64,000 bases of DNA from assembly GCA_033220425.1 (NCBI GenBank), contig CM065650.1, positions 1,798,001 through 1,862,000 on the forward strand. Direction: 5' to 3'. Each line of letters opens with the position of its first letter. Within the stretch, counting starts at the first letter, position 1. This stretch comes from Lepraria neglecta (lineage: Eukaryota; Ascomycota; Lecanoromycetes; Lecanorales; Stereocaulaceae). This document shows positions 36,252 to 48,515 of this stretch, in pieces. The notes under the pieces were generated by a model. That model saw nothing but the letters and a program-made list of their open reading frames with translations. It made no database searches and was not told where the DNA came from. Made by a program: the position numbers and the translations under genes.

Positions 36252-39200
36252 TTATGGAAGATAATAGGGGAGATCTTCGATCCTTGGATTGCTTGGAACA
36301 TGGTGGACGCTTTGTAGGTAGGAGAAGAAACATAGCCGGTGAATAACCCTAGCAGCTATAGGGCTTTCTGCAACCGCGTGACTGTATCCGTGCTCGACCA
36401 TGGACGTTAAATTCGATGACATCACAGCCTCTACTTCCTCCAGCCTGCCCTGTTCCTTGTAGACTTCGCTCAACTCCATTGCCGTAGCCTTGGTCAACTG
36501 ATGATCTGCGCCTAAGGTCACCTTGCGTCCTTAGAGTGCTTCGTGGAGCATAATTTCTGCCTCGCCTAGCTTCCCTCGTCGTTTGAGGATGATGCTTAGG
36601 CCGTCGGTTGCATTAAGAGTATATTTACTCTCTGGGTTCTTATAACCTGCCAAAGCCTGCCGACACAAAGTTTCTGTCTCCTCCAATCTGTCCTGGTTCT
36701 TGTACAGTGTACTCAGCTTATAGATTGCATCCCTCGTCCATGAGTGATCGGGGCCAAGGATCTTCTCAAGACCTGACAGCGCACGTTGATACAAAGCCTC
36801 TGCCTCACTCATCTTGTCCCATTTTCTATGCAGACGTCCTGGTATAAAGACAGTCCTTAACGTCGACGGATGGTCTGGACCTAGCACGTTCTCAAACCCT
36901 ACGAGTGCGCGCTTGCACATATCCGCTGCCATGTCTAGTTTTCCTTGATCGTCATAAATGGCGGCAAGACATCGAATGGTATGCAGCGCCAATGTATGAT
37001 CTGGGCCGAGCGTCTTCTGATATATAGATAATGCTCGCTGGTATATGGCTTCTACCTCTGCCAGCTTCCCTTGTTTCCTGTAAAGTGTGCCATGGTTAAG
37101 GATCATGGTCGTTGCATCCTCACCGTCTGGGCCCGACAAGGCTTCTGTTCCCCTTCATGCTCGCTGAAGCATGTTTTCTGCCTTGGTCAGCTTGCCTTGA
37201 CGTATGTAGAGGCCACCGAGGTTACTGCATGCGCGTAGGGCTACACCACTTTCGCAGTCTAGCTCTGGCTTGAAATGCCTCCCACTGCTATCCAGAACTC
37301 TCCGATATATAGCCTCTGCTTCCGCAAACTTCTGTTGTTCACGATAGAGAAAACTGAGGCCGATAATGGCCCGATTGAGGTCATATGACTCTTCTTCGCT
37401 TAATGTGTCGTCTTTCAAGCTCTGCAACTGCTGAAGACATTGGCCTGCGTGTGGTAGGAGCCGAGGCTGAACGGTCCAATATTTCTTTTCCCTCTGCCCT
37501 GGCACCGCGAACCCGACGGTTGTGATAGTCAAATAAGCAGCTGACTGGCGCTTATCAGCGTTCATAATGCTTCTACACCATTCGTAGACCACTAGATATA
37601 TCGCAAAGGCGTTAGAGCCCTCTTTTACTTCGATCAATGAGTAGGCAAGCAGAGAGCCCCTCTAAAATTGATCTTGTCACCAACAACTTCCTTGAACCAA
37701 TCTGGCGGCGCTGACGACCAGTGAACTCTTGAGCTCTTCTCGTTGAGGCATAGCTCACACCAGATGTCCCTATTGTCGAGACATGACCACACCTGCAAGA
37801 AATTCGCTGCGGTTTCGTTCTTTCGCTTGACGCATTCAAAAGATATAGCCCACGTGCTGTAGGCACTATGATGATCGTATTCTCGAAGGACGAAGTCCGG
37901 ATGAGCCTCATCTTTCATAAGATCGTCCCAAGCAGTGTTGTAGGACTGTAAGTATTCTGTGATGCTGGTATTGGTCTCCCGCATGTAGGAAGCGGCTTGG
38001 GCAAGAGCCAACGGAAGGCCACCCAAGCGCTCTACCAGTGTGGATGCATTTGAACCATCTGATGGGTATTGGCAACGACTACAAGCAGATTGAAAAGTAA
38101 GGTTCGTGTGCGAGCCAGAGATGGACACAAACGGTGGCATATTCCCAGGCTTTCGAGTCTTCAGCAGTAGAACATGACAGGATCAGGAAGCAAAATAATT
38201 CAATCAGAACACTCGGACATGCTATCGCATGGGCGTCTTTTTTCTTCTCTTTTCGTCTTTTGAGAAACACAAAATCTTCAAGTAACAAGAATGCTAGAAC
38301 ATTTGAAGGGATTTACATGCAAATATTGGGTTTAGTTCCTCCCAAATTCCATCTACTCGTAAAAGATCTCGAAAGCTCGGACGAATTCCTTTTCTGAAAA
38401 GTATCTGGTTCAATGATATAGGAGAATGTTCCTAGAAAGACTGATAAATTTTCTTACCAATTGTAGTATGCCCCCACCTGTTTTCTAAAACCTTCAAGCC
38501 CTCTTCTCTCGTCATCGTGGTCACCTTCAATTCATCACCTAGGTTTCGAAGTTGAAATTGGCGAGTTGTGATAATAATGGATCCTTGATCAGTCCGAGGA
38601 ATATGATCATCAACGTCAAAAGCTTCTGGATCGTCTGGTTCGGCAGAGTTGTCCCGGTCAACGTTATCGTATATCAGCAGCCAGTTGGTATTTCCGTCCT
38701 TGCTGAACCAGTCAAGGACTTCTTCAATGACCTGGTCCAGCTGATATCTGATCTGTTGGTAGTTATCTTGAGATGCCGACGATACCTTGATTGAGGCTTT
38801 CGCGTGTCTGGCCGTTCAGCCAAAATACTGCTGTATAGTCCGCCTGGTGCTTTCGAGCATAGGCGAGTGAAAGTTGCGTCTTACCAATCCCTCCAAGACC
38901 GTGCAAAACAAACATTCTTCGTTCTTTACGTTCTACTCCTCGGCAAAGCACCTCCATCATGCGCATCTCCCGATGCCGCTCAACATAGCTCTTGACGAGG
39001 GGGGCGCCTCGAATATTAAATGATGAGTTTGCGCCCAAAGTTGCCTCTTTCTCTCGTGCTTCGCACTCCCAATTACTCTGAATCTTGGCACCTGCTTTAT
39101 CGATCATGGCAGCTACAGTCCGGGCTATCTTCTTGAAATCGGTACTCTCAGCGTTTGGGAATTTGGTCATACGTCTATAATCTTCACTGATGCCAAACTC

Positions 39201-40110
39201 TGCAGCATCTGAAGTGCCTGGGACGACAGCCGACCATTTAGGTACAATTACTTTGGCCGTCCCTCAAATTAGAGGAGTCGGCTTCGTCTCATACACAAAG
39301 CTGATATCAAAGTCTTGACTGATGGTTGTAAACTCGGATTGTTATTGCTGCAAAAGCTCAGAGTGTTGTTCCAAGTGTTTCAAGAGACCGTCACTTGTGT
39401 GGCCCTGGATCTTTGCGACATTGAGCATTATCTTTCCGACACTCACGCCTTGCCCACCTTGACGTGGAGTGCCCATAAAGATGATACCGTAGGTAGATAA
39501 TTTAACAGATCGCTCCTTCTCGAGAGGCCCCTCTCCCATGCGATCAGAGTGAAGTAACGCCTACAGAAACTATCTAAGGAGACTCTTATAAGCTTTTAAG
39601 TCGCCACGCCACAGCCATATAGCCAGAATAACCAACCACCTATGGTCACGGTGAGAACCCTAAAGAGTCTGCAAAAATTCAGAGCACAGACAACTAGTAG
39701 TGGCTATCTAACGCGGCAACTACTCGGGAAATGCTCCAAACTTCGGGGTGATTGATATCCTTGCTTGTACATAAACGTTAGACTTACGCTCTTCACTAAA
39801 ATCCCTCCAAGACTATGAGTAATAAATGTGATTGGTCTCTGATGTGAATTGCTAGTGTGGCGTTCACTGTCAAGGTCAAAGACCAATTCTCGGCCGTGTT
39901 CATAGAGCGTTTTTATGGTCAAGTGATCTCGATGACTTTTACTATGGGTTCGTGAGTCGTGTCCCCACGTCCAAATACGGGCATTTGGGATTCTAGCCGG
40001 TAGGAGGTCTCGCAGCCGGAGGACGTCTGTGTTTGTGTCCTCAAATGTCCAAGTTCGTTCCCGTTGGCCGTTAAGTCCGTGGACTGCCACGATGCTAGTA
40101 AATAGTCAGT
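36252..40110 (-). pseudogene. Decayed NLR: SesB-like hydrolase - NB-ARC - TPR
   Basis: Remains of a second STAND gene. Hydrolase part: VAVHGLNGQRERTW, nucleophile motif ITHSLGGILVK, then after an intron KLSTYGIIFMGTPRQGG. NB-ARC part: P-loop HGLGGIGKTQLSLAYARKH near 38.9 kb, WLLIYDNVDRD, GSIIITTR and LVERLGGLPLALAQAASYM. TPR part (37.6-36.3 kb): repeats of the IYQRALSIYQKTLGPDHTLAL type. Reading down the minus strand there are in-frame stops at 39342-39344, 39264-39266, 38763-38765, 37155-37157 and 36531-36533. There is a frame change just after the third stop, another near 37.66 kb, and about 300 bp of non-coding sequence inside the NB-ARC around 38.13-38.45 kb. That many lesions rules out a working full-length protein. 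The N-terminal exon was not identified. Confidence 0.85.
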
Positions 40111-41659
40111 AGGAGAACGAACCAAAACTATGCGCATGAAGAAGACGCTTTTGAGTGCGGATGGCTAGAAATTGTAGAGTCTTCTACCGATAATGTGTCG
40201 GTCCTCTAACGAGTTACTGAGCACGAGATGCTCCACACGACAGGTAGGATTGCGGCGTAATGCTTCGCTTGAAAAGTCTACTGAGTAGTACACTCGCCAG
40301 TTGCGGGGGAAAAGTCCCTCTAGGCTTGCCGTCTGCGCCTTCTTCCACCTATAGAGCATCTTCAGAGTCAAGCAAGGAAGCCTGGCTGACTTACTCTACT
40401 ACGGAGTCATTCCCATCATAAAGCAGTTTTAGACCCTAGGGCTGCTCCGCAGTATGTGACCTATTGGCCGTGGCAAAAGTGTTCATGGCATCAGTAGCAT
40501 CCAAATTTGACGGGGACTTGGACAGTGACAGTGACGGCGAGGCAGGACTCTGGCCGATAGGCTGCGACAATGATCCTCTACTCCGAGTAGGGAGGGAAAT
40601 CTTTTGCTTAAATATTTCCATTTCTTGGAACTATGTTGCCAGCAATAGGTTGTCGGTTGCTTCAAGACAGTTCCCCGCCTGTAGCCTCCCTTGGACATTA
40701 GTCTTGCAATAGCTTTGCAAATTTTCGGCCACATAAATCAGTCTCTGTCTGATATAAAAAACCATTCTAAACTTACAGAACAACCTTTTCGCCGGAGTCT
40801 TGACTCAAGAATCGCTGTTGCAGCTTCAGAAACGTTTGGCTTGAGCTATGAAGGTACCTTTCTACACCTAGCAGGAGCCCCAACTCGACCAGAATATTGG
40901 CTTGGAACCCATCAAAGTGGAAAAGTCTTGAGACCGATGCTTATTTCCATGGCACCGAAACGTGATGGCTTATCTGCAAAGGAGCACACAGGGAAACTCT
41001 CCAGTCAACTGGCTGATGTCGAAAGCGAAACAGGCCCTATCTGTGAATTTATATGTGTCGGGAGAGCCTTACTCAGCTCGAACGCTCAGTGTGGCCACTC
41101 CACGCTAGGATTTTATTGGTATAGCGTTAAAACCTCTTGGCACTGCGATGCAAAGTCCGTGGCGCGGGTCTTAGGGTCCTTCTCCAAGCTCATCAGTAGT
41201 TCGATGGAGTTGCAATTAATGTGCCCTGATGGTCTCGTGACCAGTAGCTTTTACGCTACAGTCCGCATCACGATGCAGATTGCGGGGTTCAATATTTTGC
41301 TTTTGGTGGGGCAGCTCGATTGCAAGTGACCAAGATCTGGGCGCCCTATCAATGACTTCATTCCATTCCATTCCAAAGCTTAGAAAAGGCGTGTTACAGC
41401 TGTGATGACCCGCCTCCTAATAGGATGGCCACTGGGGAAAGAGCAACCTTTGCCGGAGACCATTCCTTGCCCTTTGTTCGACTCATCCCGCCCAGTTTCA
41501 ATCAACCTTCCTCCAATAATCTCCTCGTCACTCCACACTCATACTCTTCAATCACCTCCAACCTACGATTAGACACCATCCCGCCGAGCTTGTCACTACA
41601 TCATCACTTTCGAGCCTCCATAAGCTTCCTACCATCGCAAATACACAAAGCAACCAACC
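40111..41659. other. No recognisable gene; one open frame of doubtful value
   Basis: A 212-codon open frame lies at 40691-41329 (+), without an ATG near its start and without recognisable domains. A shorter one lies at 40371-40165 (-). I do not support either as a gene. The last ~200 bp are C/T-rich and are probably the promoter of the next small gene. Confidence 0.4.
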
Positions 41660-42134
41660 ATGTCTTCCGCAGGCAACCGCGGGATAATTAGCGGAAATGC
41701 TGGAAGCAGCAATTGGAACTTTGGCAAACGCAATGTTGGTGACGCCAGTACAAATACCGGCAGCACCGCTGACCGTAGACGTGTATGTGGTTTTCCCTTC
41801 TTTTCTTCTGGTTATCTTCCCATTATTACATCCCTTACATTTCGACCTCGATAGCAGTAAATACCTATCCACATCTCTACGATGATGCCACCCAATTACA
41901 CCCACCTTCCTGTTATCCTCCCTCCCTTCGTTCTGGTGCTTTCTCGTTGCTGACGATACTGTTGCGCAGTCCTCCGGCGCCTCCGCTCAGAGATTCGCCA
42001 ACCTCCATAACCAGAAGCGCAACTCCCAAGACGCCTCCGCTGCAGCTCGTAGGGCCAGCTTTGCCGAGATGAACAAGGCTCCTGGGTTCTTTGGGGGCAT
42101 GTGGCAGAACTGGACGAAGGGGACAGGGAAATAG
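41660..42134 (+). CDS. Small unknown fungal protein, 95 aa
   Basis: Two exons, 41660-41782 and 41970-42134, separated by a 187-bp intron (GTATGT donor, GCGCAG acceptor, phase 0). The product is 95 residues, polar and Ser/Asn/Gly-rich, with no signal peptide or membrane segment. The junction creates DRRRSSGASAQRF, a basic-directed Ser motif that could be phosphorylated. The C-terminus (GFFGGMWQNWTKGTGK) is aromatic and looks conserved. A C/T-rich upstream region and an ACCATGTCT start fit a real, probably well-expressed fungal gene. Function is unknown. Confidence 0.72.
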
Positions 42135-42945
42135 GCGGGAAGATCGAGGATGGCAGGACTCGTCATGAGTTGGTTGACCTTATGGGAGGCTCAGACGAGC
42201 ATGGATGACACGGCCTTGAATCGAACACATGGAAAGCACAGACTGCACATGATGTGCTAGGAGTTGGCTGGGGGTGGTATCTGCGGCTTGCTGTTGTTAT
42301 GCTTGGTGTGATGAAATTTGGGGCGAAACGAGATCATATGTTGGTCCTCTGATGCTGTGTAGCTGTGGCGTCTGAGAAATTGTATTATTACACAGGCAGG
42401 TTGAGACCTAGCTTGAATTCCGCTACTGCCTCTACGTGGCTCCTTTGCTGTCGCGGCTGTCTGGCTGGAAGAGAAGTGCAATAAATGCGTATTGAAGTCA
42501 TGGAGTCATGGAGGGAGAAGTATTCTTGCATATGATGACCGCATTGAGGGTTCTACGAGCTTCGAATAATATAATCATTGGGTTATAGCATACTTCGTAT
42601 GTTGAATGTAAGTGTCGGATGTATTGGTAATAATTTGTTAGGCCAGAAAGCCTCTATCTCTCGCGAAACATTTAACACAAAGCTTTCCCTAAGTTTTGTG
42701 CCAGACACGTACTAATCTAATCATAGAGTTCGCACTAGAAGGATTCACCCCCTAACCGGCCAGGCTTGTAGGGCTGAGGTCCAGCATTCCCGATCTTTCT
42801 ACTCCGGGGCAAAGCTCTAGGGGCCTCCTAAGGGCGCAGAGAGCGCAGAGCTCTATGGCTCGCCAACCAGGCGAGCTTCAACAAAGGCTTTCGTACAAAA
42901 ATAATAGAGATCTAGGAGATATACTACTTCGTACGCAAAAGTATT
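42135..42945. other. Intergenic
   Basis: No gene seen. The distal part (about 42.72-42.95 kb) is richer in G/C with CTAGGG-like words and abuts the unusual 3' end of the next pseudogene. It could be an inserted repeat. Confidence 0.45.
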
Positions 42946-44255
42946 CTAGGGGGCGCAGCCGGCCAAGGTGAGGATCAAGGACAGGCGTCCAAGCACAAGC
43001 ACCGGCCATAGTGTGTACCACTGAGTAGGGTTTCTCCGGTCGCGCCACACGTCTCTAATCTTACTCGGACGCTGCTGAAGGTTGAAAGTCTGCAATGCTA
43101 GCAGCCGCTTGCCCAGAAGCGAGAAGTCTGCTTCAATGCTATACACGTCTTGCTCCGCCAAGTTGCCGTCGAAGTCTTTGCACGAGCCTGGCCACAAGTC
43201 GTTTGGCATAGACTTTAGGCCTTTCGGCTTACTAAGACCACACAAGTTGTTCAGAAGTGGATCATAAAGAGAATTCACACAGGCGTTCTTGCGCTCATAT
43301 CGGTTGAAAACCTTCCGTGCAGACGACGACTGACCAAAGATTAGACGGTAAGAGAGCAGGATTTCTCGCTTGTAGGCGGTGGCTACCAGAGGAGCACTAT
43401 TCGAGCCTGAGTAATAGTCATTTAAAAACGCTACAGACAGGGTTAGTAAGATACCGTCCTTTCATGACTGGAAATCAGGTGGCAATAATCTTACCGATCA
43501 AATAGGTGCTTGTTTTGCTCGCCCAAGCAGTTGAGTGCGCAGAATATGGGGAACCGGAATAACATTAACGTGCGAGTTGAAGGCTGGAAATCTTAATGGT
43601 CACTGAGCACGTCGACCCACTGTATACTGACTCTACCAGTTCTCTTGAGTGAGTAAGCATTTAGGCTTGCAACATACAGTAATCCGGACTGCTCATGAGA
43701 AATGAGAGCCTTAGCCTCTGGGTACGGCGGTGGGCTTTCCAAAGAACGCATGAGGCCACCAATTGGTCGATTTGGATTTATGGTGCCTTGCGTCGGCTTT
43801 GCGGCGGACTGTCCGGCAATGATAGAGGTATAAGTATTGTTAGCTGAATTATCCATGGCCGGCTTGACCAATACCGTGAGCCAGCAGATGCTGGTGAATA
43901 TCGCTTGTTGACTCGGTTTCCGATCATCCGCTTCTTTGATTGTTGTTTTATAGTCCTTCAGAAGAGCTTCCAGCATGTCTTGAACACTGATTCGATGGAT
44001 TTGGCTACTTTTGATGACTGCCACAATCGTGATGATGAGATCCATCACATCCGTTGGATCCGCTGGTATAGAGTATCCTAGGGTCGAGAGAATGGCGTCG
44101 AAAAACGAACTGCCAGCCGCGATAATCATCTTTTCGATTATCTGCGCATATATCATCGCTCCCAGCCACGTACGAAGCACGTTTTCATCGACGTTAAACA
44201 GTGCCCTTAAAAGCTCATTCCGTTTGGCCTTGAGTTCGGCTGGCGAGTGTGCCAA
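42946..44255 (-). pseudogene. Unknown fungal family with C-terminal membrane anchor, interrupted by a stop
   Basis: The first segment (44255-43593, 220 codons) begins AELKAKRNELLRALFNVDENV and ends QWVDVLSDH at a TAA (43593-43595). The same frame then continues past the stop with DFQPSTRTLMLFRF and FCALNCLGEQNKHLFD. After an intron-like GTAAGA...CTGTAG, the sequence AFLNDYYSGSN, REILLSYRLIFGQ and DVWRDRRNPTQWYTLWPVLV completes a protein of about 400 residues with a C-terminal hydrophobic segment. I recall this combination from uncharacterised ascomycete proteins but know no function. The intron phases do not match by one base, which would be a second lesion. The C-terminus (AGCAP) stops inside the expected membrane helix. 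One lesion could be a read error, but three together point to decay. Confidence 0.65.
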
Positions 44256-45169
44256 CTGTGCTTGGACATCGGATTGATTTCTAGTGGAGCGAGATCGCCA
44301 GTTCCGGAGATGAGCAGATCTGAATGCTCGAGATGAATTCTGTAAGAAAAATGTCAGTTGGTTACGGAAACTTCACTTGGACGGTTGCTGACGTATCCAT
44401 GGGTCGCAAACCTTGCCGTGGAACTCAACCGGCTATCCGTGTCTCTCATCGGAATGGTGACAAGTGTGATGAGAACATATACTGGGGCTTCAAGTGTTAT
44501 CAGACATCTGGGCTCTGGAGACGCCTAATGTCGCAAATGCCGAAAGTTGTACGACACTAAGATTGTTTGTTCCAATATTCTAGAAACAATGTAGGTATGT
44601 GCTCGGCAAATCGCAAGGCTACGAAAATTTCAGTCTGCCAAAGTGAGGCTGGACAAAACAGAATCAAGTAATTACACGGCCCACTACCTTAGACCTTCTT
44701 CGTATAGGCATGGCTTAGGCGGCTTGATGATGACTCACACTGGCAGCCAATGATGGCTGAAACAGCCTCACGGTGTGAAACATGCATTTAGAGTTGGACA
44801 ACTTAGACGAGCTTATTGGCCTTAGAGCTTGCTTTAGCATTCAACAACTATTCCTATAATCAATATTAGGACGGCTAACATTATAAAGTGATAAGATGCT
44901 CTTCTAGGTGCACTATGGATTCAGTAGTCAGACTTTCCTCGAAAAGGCTAACGTTGGGGTGATGAAACTACACATCGCGCAAAACTCGCCGCTGCATTTG
45001 TTTGCTCCAACTACAAGCCAGCCTCAATCATGTGCCCCCTGTTGCCTACATTTAGGCATTATCGGAAATAGAAATCATCGCCAGAGGATGCATACTAAAT
45101 CATCGAAGGGTTTTTGATCGTCAGGATCATCCTAACCAATTGAAGTATTCTTCATCCGGTTGTACGGTA
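44256..45169. other. Intergenic, no gene seen
   Basis: Only short frames without recognisable content. It separates two pseudogenes and may hold their former promoter and 3' sequence. Confidence 0.45.
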
Positions 45170-48100
45170 TATTTGCTCTGCCTCTCTTTTCATCGGTTTC
45201 GAGCTGGTTTTCAAGTGTGCTACGTATGGCCTGGGACAGTTTGTGCAGTGTTCTTGCATAGTCACCGACCAGTGTGTGTTTTCGAAGTTCGCTGACGGCA
45301 AGAGCTTGGCGCAGATATCCACTGTATTTGGTCAGCTAGTGCTCGGGATTATCGTCAGTAGCCACTTTACATTGCAACTTCCACCAGCCCCTGTTCTAAG
45401 GTGATGCAGCCCATCTTATATGTGAATGCTCCCATGATAGGGTGTATCGGTGCATTTCCAAGATTTTAGCCAAGCATCTCGCACCTGAGCGCACTGTCTC
45501 ATAGCCTCTACAAGGCCACCATCTTTCCTATAGAGATTTGCTAATGCAAAATAGACGCTAAAAGGTCAATACTCAACGCAGGAGCTTTCAAGGGTGCAGG
45601 CTAATGACATACAGCGGTAACAGAGCCCAGTTGCTGGATTCAAGCAGCCTGGCTTTGGACTTGTCATAGCGGATACGTGCTTCCTCGGTCCTTTCTAGTA
45701 GCCACAGTGCACGGCCAAGGTTCTAATCTGCCACTGCCTGCGGGCTCAGGCGGCGTCATCATTCCCTTCAAGTGGAATACTCTCAGCAGTGGTCTGACAC
45801 TCAAGAGAACGCTCGAATTTGTTTGCAGAAGCCGTCGCATTTCCTAGATTGTTGCAGCTGTTCCGCACAAGTTCGGGGACCTTTGGGACATGCTGGGAGC
45901 GTAGGTCATGCGCCCTTTGCAGATAGCTCTCACATAGTTGGAAATCTCCTCTGTGAAGCCACATAATGCCTAGATCATTGAGTATGATAGCTAGCTGTAG
46001 TTCATCCTGTTGCGACTCTTCCAATGCATGCTATGCCGATAGGGCAGTTTGAATCACGTCGGCCAAGTCCTCGTAAGCGGCTATCTCCGACAAGTATCTG
46101 CAATCGTCACTGACGGTGAAGGTTCAGAAAGCCAATGTACTTGTTCTTACTGGGCGCAGTCTCCTAGGAGCTGACAGAATTCCTTAATTGGTTTTAGTGC
46201 ATTTGGAGGACAAATTTCATTGTTGTAGTTCTCCTTGAGGCTTAGGACATGCGGAACATACTTCTCGCACTCCACTCATTGGTCATAGTACTGTGCAGAA
46301 ACTGCTGTTCGTTTAGGGAAAGCCGCGTACAAAAGTTTTGTGGCATCCTCAGAGGCGGTCTGGCGGTGAAAATCCCGCATATGGTATCTAAATTGAACCT
46401 GGACGAGACAATGGATTGAAAGTTCTCGCTTGAGTCGATCTCTCTTGACGAGTCATAAGACCAGAAGGTTCTCGAGAATCTCAGAAAATCTTACTCCCAG
46501 TCAGCACGAATGAAGGTAGAAGAACTCAGTACATACTCTAATCTATTAGCACAGAACTTTAGCGCCTTAGGTAACTTGGTAGCACCGATTTCGAATAACG
46601 ATTGAGGTATCGAATCCGGCACTAGGAAAGCGAGGATGCCCAGCAGTGTAGATGTTGGGATATCAAGCGATTTGGAAAGACAGCTGCCAAACTGTACCGA
46701 GGGAGTTGCTCGAATTTGTGGATTTGTGCAACCTCTGGGCGTTCTGTTCGTAAATAATTATAATTCTTCAATTGACCAAGATCGACGGTGGACCAATCCT
46801 GCCATCTGACTGATTGTTAGCGCTTGAACACTTAGCTTCCTCGATAGGTCATTGGCAGATTCCATCTCCTTTGAACTGAGCTCTTGAATAGTATCAGTGG
46901 ACAGTAGATGCAGAAGGAACGCCGAGCCAGTCTGCGTTTCGAAAGATTCTATTCGATACCACTCTGTGCCGGCTCGAAGGCAAGTGTGTGGTTTCTTGTG
47001 GTAGCTATTACAGTGCCACGGCTTGCCAGAGGCCAATATTGGAGCAGAAGATCTACATCTTCTGCGTTGTCGAATGCCATTAGCCACTCCGATTCTAGAC
47101 AATTTCCCGTTAGTTTGAAGGATCCTAATTGTCACTGAGAGCTTACTGGTCATTTGAAGCCAGTTGAGAACATCAACTCGATTTTCAGCATGATGGTTGA
47201 TATGTGCCTCTGGAAGCTGAAGTCGCAGAGCAATGTCTATAGCTCTGAGCAATAGCCACAGGGTTCCCGCTGTGTACCCATAAGATGGCGTCTAGAATCT
47301 GGGCCTTGCTTTGCGCGTATTCGCGGGCCACGGTACTTTTGCCGACGCCTCCGAGGCCGTACAGAGCGATGGAGCGAAGTCCAGCAGCACCAGAACTGAG
47401 GAAGTCCTCAATCTGCTCGAGGTATCCGTGGCGATTGTAGAAGCGGGAAGTCTTGTCAAATGGTAACATTGCACACGGCAGCTTAGCCTGCTCCTCAAAG
47501 CTTCCCGATGTCAATGATAGCAAGCTTTGTAGTCTAACGACTTCTTCGTAACGTGAGCGAGTTTGGCCCATCTGCGCAAGCTTGTCGATGTGCTCAAAAT
47601 CATCGCTAACGTCCCGCAGAAAGGTGTCGTATTGTTGAGTCAGAGGTCGCCAGAAGTCTTCGTCATGGATTGCTATGACATCGCCACCAAAGCTTTGAGT
47701 TCGACTCGAAAGGTCGTGAGTGTACATAAGCTGATCGAAGGAATTGTCACGGGAAAAACTTGATAACGTCAGTGTAGAAGGTCATCAGCTCGACAAGTAC
47801 ATCCACAGCAGTACCATTCAACTCGTCCACTTCTGTAGCCTCCTCAAAATAACCATTGAAAAGTTATAGTTTGTGACCTAGGGATCTAAACATCCGTGCG
47901 ATGCGGTGGACAGCCTCCTTGGATTGTATGGATAGCTTTCATCTGCTTAGGAATGCCTTTGAGAGGTCCACAGGATACGTACTTCAACGACCATCGACAT
48001 CGATCCCCACACAATGCTCACTTGTATTGCGAGGCCATGTTTGTGGCGAAGAATGCCGTGAATTTCTGGATTTGTCGGAAGAAGGATAGAAGCATCGCAT

Positions 48101-48515
48101 ATTCTTGGGAATGTGAATCTAACAACGAGTCTCTTTGCAATTGTTCAACTCGCTGGTGCCTTCCTTGCTCAGTAGTAATTTCTTGAACTTGTCTAAGGTC
48201 ATCAGGTTCAAGCTTCCCTTGGCAGCGTTGTATTGCACTCTGCCATTGTCGTTGCCAAAGCTCAGTCCTGGTGGTGTCAGCCTCCCAATTGAAACTCAGG
48301 GTTATAGATGTGTACGAGGCTGAGTGGTCCATCTCATGTAAACAACAGGACCCAAATCTTTCCTTACTGTGAACTTTAAACTTTGGTCTGTTGAAATCTC
48401 GACTAAGGTTGTTGGAGTTGGCATACTGAATCGCCTTACCTATTAAGCAAAGCAATGAAACGGAGTTTTCGTAAAATTGGGTAACAAATCGAGCCATACT
48501 CAACGTCGTCATCAT
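45170..48515 (-). pseudogene. Decayed NB-ARC/TPR NLR
   Basis: A third STAND gene in pieces. A helical N-terminal region (48515-48018) reads to a stop, and the family motif WGSMSMVVEV then appears in another frame. The NB-ARC P-loop is intact (LYGLGGVGKSTVAREYAQ, near 47.3 kb). The frame then shifts near 47.24 kb: VAIAQS is followed in another frame by DIALRLQLPEAHI. A normal intron follows WLQMT, after which AFDNAEDVDLLLQYWPLASRG reads on. Another shift near 46.97 kb precedes FETQTGSAFLLHLLSTD, and a further one near 46.75 kb precedes IPTSTLLGILAFLVPDSIPQS. The C-terminal part (46.0-45.2 kb) still shows TPR-like LNDLGIMWLHRGDF and NSCNNLGNA but is broken by stops. The boundaries are approximate. 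Confidence 0.8.

Noticed and set aside
40691-41329. 212-codon open frame (+)
   Set aside because: No ATG near the start, no recognisable motif and no splice partner.
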